Shown: in pieces, positions 34,070-46,251 of the stretch | How positions within the stretch are numbered: the first letter of the stretch is position 1 | Layout of the letters: each line of letters begins with the position of its first letter | Assembly (NCBI GenBank): GCA_037176845.1 | Contig: JAYKXP010000018.1 | Coordinates: 310,001 to 374,000, forward strand | DNA: 64,000 nt | Source of the DNA: Paramarasmius palmivorus | Taxonomy: Eukaryota > Basidiomycota > Agaricomycetes > Agaricales > Marasmiaceae | Reading direction: 5' to 3' | The notes under the pieces: model-generated | What the model saw: the letters and a program-made list of their open reading frames with translations, nothing else | What the model was told of the DNA's origin: nothing | Databases searched by the model: none | Program-made: the position numbers and the translations under genes

Positions 34070-35690
34070 TGGCTAGCAACGAGATGGTGGTTGGTGGTGG
34101 TTGTCTGGCAAGACGTGTGAATATTACATAATTGTTTACGACTATTGTCGATCTGACCAACTCGCAAGCTACCCTAGAAGAGCTAAACCTAAAGGTTCAG
34201 CAATCATTCACTAGCCACTATCGACGCAATATCGACGATTATCTCGTTGCCATCCCCTCTGCTCTCCTGAGGCGGGTGTAGGACGGAGAGAATTAGTTAA
34301 CAAGGCTTGATCTTGATCAGCGATCATTCGGTGGATTCTGCGCATTGGTACGACAGCACTTTCGACTTCTTGATGGTCAACTTTGATTAACATCCATTTC
34401 TCTTTACCAGGCGCGAAGTCGAACGATCAGGTCGGAAGCTCTAAAAATATCTTGCAAAGGGGAATTCATCTCACCTTCTTGTGAGATTCGGTCTATAAGT
34501 ATCGTTTGTGTGCGAAGCTCAAGCGAATTGGATTATTTAGATTCGAATGGAACGGTGAAGTCTTTCCGACCTGCCAGCATTTGCACTTTTACGCAGTCGG
34601 AAACGAGTCGTACACCAGGTACTACATATATGTTTGATTGCTGTAAGTATGTTTTATAATCCGAATGTTTTTGCCCATGCTCAGCGTTTGGCCGAAGGTT
34701 CGCGAGATATCGATGTCCTAAAATTATCGTGTGTCTGAAGCGAAGAGCTCGGGGAAATGGTGGACGACTCGATACCGATTGGATCATCAGGGTGCTTTTA
34801 CACTGCTAGTAAGCTTCCCGCTATCAATATCCCAATGTCATCTGAGAGTCTCAAGATTTGTCGCCGTCCAGTTGGTATGGTATTCTATGGAAATGTGCCC
34901 TGGCTGTATTTACCGTAACTGTGAAGTTGGGTTGTCTTCACAGGTCACAGGTATGGCCAGCATGCAGATAGTTGACGTGGTCGAGAAGGCTCATCAGATG
35001 ATCTACAGCTTTGCGTCGCGATCCAAGGCCTCTGGTGATGTTTCGACATTCGTCCATTCAGTCAACGTCCGACAAAATATCACCGGATTAATCACGAGTA
35101 CTGTCCTCAAGCTCAAGTTCGGCACTAGTACCCTCCATTTCAACTGTTGTACAGATCCGGGAATGATAGGCCCTGTGCCACGGCACCGCTTGGGGATGTG
35201 GAGGAAGATAAGGATTTGTGGAGAAAGCTCTTGTTGTGCGTCATGTTAGCGGGCAGATGACCGATGTCAACAAGGTACTAATAAGTCCCATTTGTAGCCC
35301 AAGAGCAGATTTTGTGGAGATGAATTTACCTTTCGAGATTTTGCAAATTCGCTAGAGGACGATGTTCGTCATCGGTAGTTCTATACTTTTTCTTGCGAGT
35401 ATCCAAGCATAAGATAACACGTTTCCTCTGGAGCATGTACATACCAAATCAGACGTATACAGCTCATGAGGTACCCGTAAAGCCATTCCGTACACGCAAT
35501 ACAAGAAAAAGATGGAAGATATCAAAAAGGGGAAGCGAAGCCGGCAAGCTCGCTTACGGCATGGAGCTGTGATCGCGAGTTGGCGCGGCAGTTACTTTTC
35601 TCTCAAACAGCCGTGACAAAATGGCCTTTATCCTCCTTTCCGTCTCCCACCACCATCTCCCCTTGGGATTCTTTTCAAGTTCGCCACGTC
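34070..35690. other. unassigned stretch, probably decayed coding sequence
   Basis: No intact gene was recognised. On the plus strand, coding-like fragments with splice signals occur (RTPGTTYMFDC, a GTAAGT...CTCAG intron at about 34645-34690, EGSRDIDVLKLSCV, an in-frame TGA at about 34727, then SEELGEMVDDSIPIGSSGCF). At about 35000-35130 there is VEKAHQMIYSFASRSKASGD. These may be remnants of one plus-strand gene. The region also contains the left flank of the Helitron and the promoter of the antiporter gene. Confidence 0.3.
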
Positions 35691-38600
35691 ATGGGCGAAT
35701 TTTCGACGACATTAATCTCCGTATTCAAACGAGCTGCTGCAGAGCAGGGCGGACTGCTCAGCGGAAAGGATCCCACTGAACCCAACCCTAACGACCCCAT
35801 ACGACTATGGATCATCCAAATCGGCATTATAGTAACCACGGCCTCACTCCTTTCGCTCGGTCTTCAGCGAATCCGCCAGCCAAAGGTCATCGCAGAAGTA
35901 CTCGGTGGCATTCTGCTAGGTCCCACTGCACTCGGGAGAGTACCTGGCTTCACACAACACATCTTCCCTGAAGAATCCAAACCGAATCTCACATTGACAG
36001 CCAACATCGGGTTATGTCTCTTTTTGTTTCTTGTTGGCCTGGAAATCGACTCGGCTGTCATCAAACGAAACGCCAGGCTTAGCGCGATGGTGTCGTTAGC
36101 CGGCATGGTGCTACCGTTTGGGTTTGGAGCCGCTCTTGCCGTGCCTTTGTACAAGCAGTTCATTGATCCCAGTATCGAGTTTACGCATTTTATGCTCTTT
36201 ACTGGCGTCGCATACTCCATCACCGCATTTCCGGTCCTCTGTCGCATCCTGACCGAGCTCAGGTTGCTCGACACTACGGTTGGAATCGTGGTACTGAGCG
36301 CCGGCGTTGGAAACGACATCATCGGGTGGACACTCCTTGCCCTCTCTGTGGCTCTTGTTAATGCAGGGTCTGGGTTAACAGCATTATATATCCTCCTTGT
36401 CTGCGTTGGGTGGACACTCATTATCTTATTCCCCGTCAAGATCGCACTACGCTGGCTAGGGAGAAAAACCGGTTCTATCGAATCTGGTCAGCCGACGATG
36501 TTTTATATGACCGTAGTCATATTGTGCGTTTTTGGGAGCGCCTTCTTCACTGACGTGATTGGGGTTCACGCTATTTTTGGTGCCTTCCTGGTCGGATTGG
36601 TTGTTCCCCGCGAGGGCGGCGTGGCAATTGTGCTTACAGAGAAACTGGAAGATATTGTAGGAATCATCTTTTTGCCCCTGGTACGGGTTCTTTCTCATCT
36701 TTAGGGTTCGTGCGAGCTGACTTCTCGGCCAGTACTTCACCCTTTCAGGTCTTTCTACCGATCTCGGCTTGCTCAATAACGGTAGGTCTCGAACATACAT
36801 TACTCCGGTTTCGCCTTGATTACTTACTCCTTCCTAAGGCATTACATGGGGCTATACAGTTGCCATTTGTGTGCTCGCCTTTGTCGGCAAATTCGGTGGG
36901 TGCACCCTTGCTGCACGTTTCGCTGCTGGATTCTCCTGGAGGGAATCCAGTACTATCGGAAGCCTTATGAGTTGCAAAGGTCTTGTGGAACTCATCGTCT
37001 TGAATGTCGGTCTATCAGCCAACATTCTCTCCAGACGAGTCTTCTCGATGTTCGTCTTGGAAGCGTTACTATTGACGTTCATGACCACGCCACTGGTGAC
37101 AACCCTATACCCACCGGAAAAACGAACTCGAGTTGATCCCACCGGCCCTACCTTCAACAATGTTGCAGATGGTACCGACGCAGCAGAAGCGGGCAAGCAT
37201 CGCGGTGTACGTGACAAGCTCAAATCTATTACCGGAAGGAGGTCGCAGCAAGCTGAGGGCTCGGATATCGTGGATACCTCGACGATGAGATGGTCCAACT
37301 TCACGGTAGTCCTCGATAAGATGGAACATCTCCCGAGTATGATGGCGTTCACCCAGCTTGTGAAGACGAGCAACGAAGATACACCAGTAACTTCCGTCCA
37401 CGAGAAGAAGTTGACGGATACCTCTTCCTCTGAAGATCCCCAGATAGACTCATCTTCCACGAAAGCCTCGACTGCAGGACTCGATAAGGCTCCACGGTCT
37501 CGTTACACGCAGAGGATATCTCTTCACCCACTCCGCCTCGTTCCAATCTCTGACCGATTGCTTTCAACAATGATGAAGTCGTCGTCAGCCATAGACAAGA
37601 CTGTTCTGTACACTGATCCCGTCGTCATGGTTTACCGCATGTTCACAACCCTCAACCGTCTGATTGTGGGCGAACCAACGGTAGAAATGGTCAACTACGA
37701 GGACAAGGCCAGCTCCGTCGTCGATTTTGCGAGAAGAGAGTGGTCTTATGGGGAAAATGCTGATAAGGGTGATATGATGGTTATGTTGGGGTGGCTTCCT
37801 CCTCCTCCACCTTCGCACCATCGCGAGGCAGGCATCACTGCGCCTCAGACTCCTGCAGCTCACCATAATCAACCTGCCCCGACGCCGCGTTCCGTACACG
37901 GATACAATCCGTTCGAGGCTCTCTTTGGGAAAGCTGCTCAGGGCGGTAACGATGATTCCGTGGATTCAGGCAGGGAGACAACGATGCACGCTCACTTCGT
38001 GCGCGGCGTGTTCGCTCAGGCGGTAAAAGGTGGTGTAGACGTTGGGCTGTTTATCGAACAGCCTTTGTTACCAGCGGAGTCGGCAGAGCAGCATATCTAT
38101 CTACCGTTCTTCGGCGGTCCCGATGATAGGCTCGCACTCGAATTCGTTGCCCAGCTCTGCGAAAATCCCGACGTGAAAGCTACAGTGGTCAGGATGGTAA
38201 AGAGCGATACCCATACAGTGGATGAAAAAGTGCCGGATGATGCGTACCTGGCAACCGTTGCGTCTGCGAGGTCTGCTCAACCTGGAACAACTCTGCATCT
38301 TCCGGATACGGTCTACGGTCCTGCGACCACGGAAACGAGGATGCAGTCGGATACTGCGGATGCTATCGTCTGGGCGAGGTACGCTACACCAACGGAGGAG
38401 AATAATGCCAGGGGAAGGTCAAGCGAGGCCGCTTTGGGGAGAATGACATTCAAGGATCTGACCACGGCAGGTCCGTTGAGGAGTGTCGTTCAAGATATCG
38501 ACGAGCTCTCTTCAACGCGGAGAGTCACCGTTGTAGTAGGGAGATCACGGAGGCTGGCCGTGGAGAATCACACGAAGGAGTTGAAGGAGATCAGCCATGA

Positions 38601-38730
38601 GCATCATCACCACGGTCATGTTAGCTCTGACGTGAAAAAGACCGTTGGGGATGTCGCTGCTGCGTTGATGATGACAGGCGCAGGTGCTGGCATAGTTGTG
38701 CTACAGGCTGCGAACGTGGAGGTTTCTTGA
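35691..38730 (+). CDS. KHA1: K+/H+ antiporter, KHA1-type (CPA2 family)
   Basis: Three exons (35691-36680, 36733-36781, 36839-38730) give 976 residues, somewhat longer than yeast Kha1. The N-terminal about 430 residues are a multi-pass Na+/H+ exchanger domain: GGILLGPTALGR (72-83), LCLFLFLVGLEID (108-120), a GVGNDIIGW segment with the Asn-Asp pair of the ion site (208-209), AIFGAFLVGLVVPR, and YFTLSGLSTDLGLLNNG across the small second exon. The C-terminal half is soluble, with a universal-stress-like region and histidine runs (EHHHHG). Family members exchange K+ (or Na+) for protons in endomembranes and help pH and potassium balance. The second acceptor is CTAAG (36838). ATG 35691 was chosen because the domain begins shortly after. 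An upstream in-frame TTG/GTG extension is not needed. Confidence 0.93.
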
Positions 38731-39468
38731 TGGAGAAGATACGACTTGTTTATGATACCCAGGATAACGACTCTTACTGCATGACGAATCTTGCCACTAG
38801 GGGGGCCTGCGGTCCCCCGCTGTATAACTAATTCACCAGTTCATGGTCATCGTACATCAACTGTACATAGCACTCACGCACGCATTACTACAGTATACAT
38901 GCCTAATATCACAAAAATGTTTTGTATACAATTACAGCATCCCGACTGTAGGTCATTCTAGCGCTGGTACTGTACTGCAATATTCACGTGACCTAAGCGC
39001 CTGACCGCATAAAAAGAAAAATTTTCTGCCTTTGAGTTTGACTCACGTTCCCTTCTTCCCATTTTGCAGTTCCGCTTCGGCTCTGCTTCTTTTTGGTCTC
39101 CGATGTGTTCGTGAAGCAGCTTCGCATCATACTCTAGTCCTGAGAGGTGAGCCTCGTGTTGCTGGATGTTCTCTTTTTCTTTACAAGATGACTTTATTCT
39201 CTTCCCCGTCCTACACGACCATGCCGAGGAATAGAGGCTATCTGTTCGCAACAGATACGCGCTTTTACGAGCGCACAAAGTACATGCCAGTGCTATTTAG
39301 TCTGATCCACCTATTTTCTACCCTTTCACTTTTTTAACAACCTGATACTGATTCGTTTCCTCAAGGTCCACCTCGAGACAAGATCATGGGACTTCGGTGC
39401 CCTACCCCCCTTAGATTCCACTATCTGATGTGAGCATCACCTTCTCGACATCCCCCTTTCTACTTTCT
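38731..39468. other. convergent intergenic region, nothing recognised
   Basis: Three-prime flanks of the antiporter gene and the DUF6533 gene. A short pyrimidine-rich open frame at 39032-39337 has no coding features. Confidence 0.4.
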
Positions 39469-41447
39469 CTACAAGATGAAATCTTCCTTTACATTCGCAG
39501 TTTCCACTCGAGCGTCCATTGAGTACTCCCCCAATGCGGAACATTTATATTCCCCCTCAATACCATGTTGAACCCAATTAGCATGCGTCGAGTGTGGGCC
39601 GTTGCCCTTTGTGGTAGATGCGCTGGATGGGAAGCGGGGGTCGGCGCGATGTGGGCTTGAAACGTCCTTCCTTTGGATGTCTGATCTTTTCGGTCTTTTA
39701 TCATCGTTTTCTGAATCTATCACTGACTGATGTTCTTCAGGATTGTGGTTGGTGGTACAAGTAATACATACGGTATTCGTGTCTAGAAGGTACTTTAAAT
39801 TAACTACATACGTATTGTTCTAGAGCTATCCGAGAAAATGTCCATCTGATAATGCTGTATTCTGGTCTGGTTGTTCGAAGTTGGGAAATGGTAAACCCCA
39901 GTATCTGCAGCCTCATGTAGATGCAGCATAAGTCTGGAAACCAAAGTCACCGAGATACTATTCAAGAGTATTGTGAAAACACGGCATCAGGACGAGTATA
40001 TTCTGCTCACCTGCTCGCCACTGGCGATAGACCGGCTTTCATGAATGGCTGCATGACATTTAGAACCAAAACACGAATTAAGGCTACTTTCCACATACAC
40101 CTGCGAGCTGTATAACCAAGTATCGATACGATGATCAGCCTGAGGAAGTAACAACCAAGACTCACATAAAAAGTAAGGATGTTGGCGAGCCCTGCCAAAG
40201 ACATCGCCCTATAGATGATTTGAGTCAGATTCACTCCGAGTGTCCAAAAGGCTGGAACACTTACCCAAAATATAGCGAACCTATCGACCGAAGGGGGATC
40301 AGCAAGTTTCGTATGGTTGAATTATTACGGAACACCTCACCATCCCGGACGATGATGTTCAAAAGTGGAAGTCTCACGCCCAGCTCTTTCTTTGTCCGAT
40401 ATGCTTTATACAGAGCCAGGGAGAATATCAACGTGTCGTAGAAAAAGGCTGCCTCCCAGGGAACAGCAGCTTCTGTATACATTTGGTTTATTCAGTGGTT
40501 GCGGTGAAGAGGAATACAGTGACGTACGTGCTGCTCTGCGGTAGCGCTCTTATTAAAAAGCAGAAACTATGAGAGCAGAGTTGAGATGACTTACTGTCTG
40601 TCGTCCCGAGGTGTGTGACATCGTCTCGACTCTAAACTAGATTCTCTGGACCTGTAGAAAAGCGAGAACTGCGCACAAGAACCGCCATTCATACCGAAGT
40701 CGACCTGTTGATGGCTGGAGCAGACTCACCGCGGAACCAGCAAGGCCAAGAATCAAGATTGTTAAGAGAATCCAAAGCAGACGTTTATTACGCTCATACA
40801 AAGCGTATATTCGCATTGTCATTATCACTATGCACTTCAAGTTAGCGTTAAGGAACGAAATCTAATACGGAAGGCGTACAGAGAACTATTACTTGGGCGA
40901 CGACTACGATGATATCTCGTATAGTTTGAAGGGACGCGCAGCTAGATACGAACACAGTAAGTAATACTGTTAACACATCGTGATATCGCGCTTACCTCGG
41001 TGATTCCAGGAGAGAGACTGGCCCGAGCCGAGAAACAATGACAATAATGTTAGTTGATGCCGTGAAGTACCGGTTCAGGAAGAACATGTAGCTGCTAATG
41101 CTGCGATGGGGACGATTCCACAAGTACTTGATCTCCGCAGCTGAAAGGGCTTAGCGTGTGTTCGGTGACAAGAGATGGGGCCCATACGAAGCGTAAGAAT
41201 GTGGTCCCAATAGAGGAGAGCTACCGAAGACCGGTATCAGCAAAGGGACATTCATAATCATGGTACCCCACACTCACTTACGCCGAACAAGCACCAATAG
41301 TCACTCATACGTCTGTAATCGTATCCTTGAGCACTTGTCCGATGTCGTAGATGGGGATACAACTTACATATCCCGTTCTGTCCGAACCTCGTCTTCGTAG
41401 TTCATGGCAGGCGTGTGGGAAGAGGGGAACGAAGAACTACTCGGCAT
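39469..41447 (-). CDS. DUF6533-type seven-helix membrane protein
   Basis: The minus-strand gene starts MPSSSSFPSSHTPAMNYEDE at 41447. It reads RMSDYWCLFG, ALLYWDHILTLR, then EIKYLWNRPHRSISSYMFFL and STNIIVIVSRLGPVSLLESP (DUF6533 landmarks), VLIMTMRIYALYERNKRLLW, WEAAFFYDTLIFSLALYKAY, LPLLNIIVRDG, AMSLAGLANILTFY, PFMKAGLSPVAS and ISVTLVSRLMLHLHEAAD. A hydrophilic tail ends KEDFIL at 39469. The order and membrane helices match the agaricomycete DUF6533 family, which is widespread, multi-copy and of unknown function (a receptor-like topology is often suggested). About ten short exons are needed; several boundaries around 40.0-40.3 kb are approximate. No clear lesion was found. Confidence 0.75.
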
Positions 41448-41920
41448 CGAAACTCGATATAAGTAATGGCAAAGTGGCACCTGCCAGTGCTTCTCTATGA
41501 TACATCACAGAGCCAAGGCCCAAGCCGATGACATTGTTCCCATCCCGCTTCCCCAAATGTCAAACAGGCTATTGGAGCGCTCGAGCAGATAGTGAGATAG
41601 CTAATTGACGAGTGTAAGAGGTGATCACTAAAGCATGGTCGAGCCTTCAGAAAAGATGGCTCCATACCAGCGTTGAACAGCTCGAGAGATTATTCAATTC
41701 CCGAGAGCTTCTGGACCTCGTGGGCGTAGAATCGCATCAAAAAGTGCTTTTCGAGTTTTTGCTTACACTTTGTTACTCAGGCTGACCCGAGCCGAGAGCA
41801 GGAATAAAAGCGGAATGATGGCGTCCGCAAATACAGCTGGCCATGGTGTGAGCGGATAGTAATCTGTGATTTCTATCAACACACATTTACTCCAGGATGA
41901 CCTTATCATGACCGAAGCTC
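41448..41920. other. intergenic, nothing recognised
   Basis: Five-prime flank of the DUF6533 gene. No coding or repeat signal was recognised. Confidence 0.35.
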
Positions 41921-42450
41921 ACCATCACTTTCTCCAAAGATGAAGTTAATCCCGCCCCGGCTCGATGTATCTCAGAGCTGTGCGTGCAGTAAACATAGAA
42001 CAGTTCCTTGAAACGCTTTCTTTCGGGGTCCCTCCATTTATATCAATCATTCTAAGCCACTCTTGACTCCGGAGGTTCCTTTACGCCATTGGATCCAAGG
42101 AAAGCAGGTGGTCAAAACACATCATCGAGTAAATCGGAAGGCGTACTCACAAAGCTATTTCAAGACAACAGTCGAGTACCCATGAAGACCACCATTCCTA
42201 TCGTGTTACGTTTCAGATGTCTTGCATGGATTAGTATGCCCTGATGAGTGCCTTGACCATGAAATGTGTAAACACGCAAAAATTCGATGTTTGACACTTG
42301 GCGCTCGTTTCGCCGTGGTTTTTCATATGCTCTTGGGAATGCGGCGAGGTCTACGCGATATCCAACAATCAGTGGCTTTGATCGAGGATAACACTTCTGC
42401 TTATGGGCAGTCAGACCATGAACGCAAATCACCAAAAAAAATACGAGGCT
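41921..42450 (-). pseudogene. decayed second copy of the nearby EEP nuclease gene
   Basis: At about 41940-42040 the sequence parallels, base by base with gaps, the stretch at about 44580-44690 of the intact endonuclease/exonuclease/phosphatase gene. The blocks around CGGCTCGATGTATCTC, TAAACATAGAACAGTTCCT and GAAACGCTTTCTTTCGG correspond to CAGCTCGACGTATCTC, GTAAACGTGGCATAATTCCT and GAAACATTTGCTCTCGG. A minus-strand open frame at 42160-42435 has the same relative position and a loose resemblance (FLRVYTFHGQGTHQG, MVVFMGTRL) to the FTILNTHLDD...VFITGDFN part of the gene. It has no start and no conserved catalytic residues. I call it a relic from local duplication. Confidence 0.4.
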
Positions 42451-42735
42451 TCGGGGAATCCGTTTTCTACCTGGCTGAAGTCTTCATACATCCGGGTTGT
42501 ATAGATCCCATTTAGCACTGTCTATCGGTAAGTGAGACGAAAACAATAACGTGGAGAAATTAAACATAAGTTACCTTGTCTTGGTTTGTTTTAAAGGACG
42601 AAACGACGCCGCTCGACAGCGCTCGACGCGGTTCATAACGCAACAGACCTATTAACATTTTAGGAAAAACTTTCTCATCCCCTATCCGATTTACTTCAGG
42701 AGTCGTTTGATCGAACCGCTCGGTCCGCTCCTCCC

Positions 42736-44033
42736 ATGTACATGTCCCAGCGCTTGCCTGATCCAGACATTACACTCACATCCTGCTCTCCAAATGTGCG
42801 TGAAGCATATCTTAGAGTTTTCAATGCCCAAGAGCTTGGCGAAAAAGCACAAGAACAGAGAAATGCTCGGATTGTGGGTTACCTACTGATTTACCTGCAT
42901 CAATTCAAACACACCTTGGGCGAAAAACCTATCTCCTACCTCGTGGAAGAGATTTGTTGTTTGACAAATGATCGCGCCGTGTTCGCTCTGGGAGAACACT
43001 ATCTACAGCTATTCGTGGCCTGTACGTCCTTTACCCCGGCACAGTAGCTTGCCTCATTAAGGCCTTGTCTAGTCCGCCGTCGTAAACCAACACCTAATCC
43101 GAGTACTCGTCCCTCGCGCCCCTCTTTCGACGATCAGAGGGAAGAGCTCGTCGAACATTTAGTCGGGCCTAAGAAGGATCATAAGATGTCCAAGAACCTG
43201 GTGCGTCTCTGCATATTGAATATCATCGTATTGGCTCCTTTTCAGGATTAGCTCATGCGCCTTGGAAGGCGCTTTTCCGCGATGGATTTCGATGTCTCGC
43301 GACCTCGGCACTTGAGATGGATAGCGGTGTACCACATGATGGACAACTCGTATGTCGAACCCGATGCTGCCACATTTTTGGTGTTGGAAATGTCGCGTAT
43401 TGTCAGGAGAACGAACCCAAGGTGAGCACCTATATCGATAAGGTACCGTAGATTCCGCTGATGGGGACTTCGCAGAGGCTTGAACGTGCTGGTGGTGTGC
43501 TGAGTATCCTCAAGGCCTTTGGGATCTCAATGTCAGACACATTACTTCAGGACAATGGGGTTCACGACCTGCGTAACATTCTAACGCTCTACACGGCATG
43601 TCACGAAGTGTTCGATGCCTTAGATATGTGTTTCGAGCCAACGGAAGTGAAGCATCAGGTATGCCCTACTTTTGTACCAATTGCTTCAGTGCATCCAAGT
43701 GTATTGCAGTACAGGATACACCATTTGCTTCCAACCCTCATGTCTCTTCAAACTCATAAAATCGTCACTTTCAAAATCAACGATGCCATCGTGGAGGGTT
43801 CTTCTTCCTGTATCAAGATAATGAAAGAAAACCCCGACCAATTCCTTCCTGACCCCAAGCTGTTGGCGTTGCATGCCACTTGTGCAAGGGTTGCACATAT
43901 GTCTGGTGTTGCCAAGGTTCTGAATGAGTGGGATCGAGATCTTGATGAGAAGAAGGTTCTTGCCGCTGACGGGTCTGACATGGACATGTTTAAGTATGCG
44001 TTAATGGGTTTGGTGCAAGTGGGGGTTAATTGA
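42736..44033 (+). CDS. HNH-nuclease-domain protein
   Basis: Five phased exons (42736-43021, 43073-43200, 43269-43421, 43476-43658, 43710-44033) encode 357 residues. Residues about 95-140 are a linker (RRRKPTPNPS...DDQREELVEHL). The HNH-like core follows: NLALFRDGFRC (with the first Cys), LVCRTRCCHIFG (Cys-Cys-His of the ββα-metal-type motif), then HDLRNILTLYTACHEVFDAL (Asn and His of the motif). This arrangement is typical of a large agaricomycete family annotated as HNH nuclease. Such domains bind a divalent metal and cleave DNA, but the biological role of this family is unknown. The third exon uses a GGAAG acceptor (43268), required to keep the frame. The gene looks intact. Confidence 0.85.
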
Positions 44034-44382
44034 TACTGGTTTCTCTTGAGGACGGTAAACTAGCTTATTCACTTATTATTTCCTTCCGTTAGTGTGTACA
44101 GCAAGCTGCAAGCCCGTGTATTAATTACATTGCGACAGCCAATAATGATTACAATATCTGAGGACAAAACTGGCAATTGAAAGTATCTCGGTACTGTTTT
44201 CTCGGAGTCACTGTCCTCTGATTTATGCAGGGCATGCAATGGGCGAAGTTTGAGGCAGTTTCTTTTGAGCATGATCTCAATCATAACGTTTTACTGAATT
44301 AGAAAGGAGTCGATCGAGACCACTTTCTCCAATAAATATCATTCAAGCTGTCGAGTTCAAGGCGTTAATAACATGCGTGGTA
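44034..44382. other. convergent intergenic region, nothing recognised
   Basis: Three-prime flanks of the HNH gene and the EEP nuclease gene; no other signal was seen. Confidence 0.4.
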
Positions 44383-45618
44383 TTAAGTAGATACGAAGGT
44401 CTGAGAGATAGAAACGTCTGCGAATACAGGTCGATGATCGCTCGACAGAACCCCATCATCCTGAAGAGCGGACAGCACTTTGTATCCGTCTATGTTCCTT
44501 TGGGTTATATCAGCTCACGTCCACAAAGTCAATAACACAACTAAAAACTCACCAGCCACCATTACTCCCCCCATAGACAAAATCAATCCTACTCCAGCTC
44601 GACGTATCTCCAGGAGCCGTAAAACCCGTAAACGTGGCATAATTCCTCGAAACATTTGCTCTCGGAGCCTCTCCTCTTAAATCAAGCATCTTAAACCCAG
44701 GTTGCTCATCATCACCTACAGCAAACCTTTCCGCGAACGTCTGGTTTATCGGTACCGGTTCAGTAGCACCAGTGATGATATTATATGCACCCGAGTCGTC
44801 TCCTAATGATGGGCTGTTGAAATCCCCTGTGATGAACACGGGGTTGCCGGTTGTGGCGGCTTCAAAGCGAGCTCGTGTGAGAAGGAGTGATGCGGCGAGA
44901 CGTCTTTGGTCGTCGGATTGGTCGTCGAGGTGGGTATTGAGTATGGTGAAGTTTTGTGGGCTGGAGGAGGTTAAGGTGAATCGGGCGGCGGTGCAGATAC
45001 GGAATGAGCCGGCGCCAGGGAATTTGGACGGTTCGAAGGGGGTATTGCTGAGCCAGAAAAAGTCGTTTGAGAGGAGTTTAAGGGACGAGCTGGGAGAAGA
45101 ATCAGACTTTGTTACCATCGTACAGGGAAAGGGGAATGTACTTTTTGTAGAATATGGGACTGAATTCGCCAGCTTCTACGCCGTCGTCTCGGCCGATTCC
45201 AATCTGGGAGTAAGCAAGGTCAAAACGTTTGATTAAGGTCGGAATGGGACGAGTAATACCCAGCTCCAATCGTCGCCGAAGAGTTCTGCCAAGTCGTGAA
45301 CTTGTCTAACTAGGGCTTCCTGGAATCCTGGATGCAAAGATGAGTACTTACACGAATACAAAGGAGACCGAGGAGCTCACCTGCAATGGAGATCCCTTCA
45401 CTCAACAAGGTTTCCGCAACTCTCAGTCTCCTGGTGCTCCATGGACGCTCTTGGTTCCCGTCTAAGAAATCGAAGGGCTCCAATGGGTCTGGTAGGGCGC
45501 TTATGGATTCTTGAACCGTGATGTCGTCTGGTTTGGAATCGAATCGTAGGTTCCAAGAGGCTATACGGATCCCAAGAGCCATAGAAGGTACTAAAAGCAC
45601 AAAGAACAGTGAGATCAT
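44383..45618 (-). CDS. secreted endonuclease/exonuclease/phosphatase family protein
   Basis: Starts at 45618 with a hydrophobic signal peptide (MISLFFVLLVPSMALG), so the product is probably secreted. The EEP fold follows: RIASWNLRFD (motif I), NFTILNTHLDDQSDDQRRLA, NPVFITGDFNSPSLGDDSGA (Asp-x-Asn catalytic motif), YATFTGF, WSRIDFVYG (Asp) and SDHRPVFADV (catalytic Asp-His) near the C-terminus. It ends at 44383. The family hydrolyses phosphodiester bonds in nucleic acids or phosphoinositides/sphingolipids. A secreted fungal nuclease or phosphodiesterase is the best guess. The last intron (donor after GGSNGGW) and one around 45.3 kb are inferred from homology. A decayed paralogue lies 2-3 kb away on the same strand. 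Confidence 0.82.
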
Positions 45619-46251
45619 CTAGAATGGACGATGGTAACACTCGAGGCCTCCCACCTTATATTCAAGAGGGCAGTGACACGTGCGGTGTATTCTTGAGGTA
45701 TTCTGACACTGTATCAGACTTTGATGCTTCTTGACCGAGAGAAATGTGTTCCTTATGGTGAACGTGCTGAGGTGCCATGTGGGCTTTGGCTGAGGCGTTG
45801 AGCGAACTCGTCGACCGGGGCCTGTCCGACTTGGCATCGATGACTAGACCAGCTTGCGAAGTGGTTTAAATGGCTAGCGAGTCGCCATCTCAGAACAAGT
45901 CCCGCCTGCGTTTCAAGGAAATCTGCGAAAACCGTGACATCAGTTGACCTCATGTGCACATGGATTCTGAAGACGATCGTCACTCACTGCAAAAAAGATC
46001 CTTCCCTAAACTCGGACTCTTCTCTCATCTGTTTGAAAAGGAAAGCTTTGTCCTTTGCGGCTGTCAAGGATTTTCCGTCGTCGTCGTTATGGTCCAAAGA
46101 TGTTTCGTCGATAAAGTTGTGGAAATAGATCGGTTTCGTGCAAAAGAAAAAGGGGAAAAAATGATTATCAAACCTTTTAGCCGAAAACGCCTCGACCTCG
46201 ACGCACGGCTTCTTCTGCTGTTGCTGCCCTGCTTTGCCCTTTACCACCATC
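45619..46251. other. divergent intergenic region, nothing recognised
   Basis: Shared upstream region of the secreted nuclease gene (minus) and the SDE3-type helicase gene (plus). Short open frames here have no motif. Confidence 0.4.
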
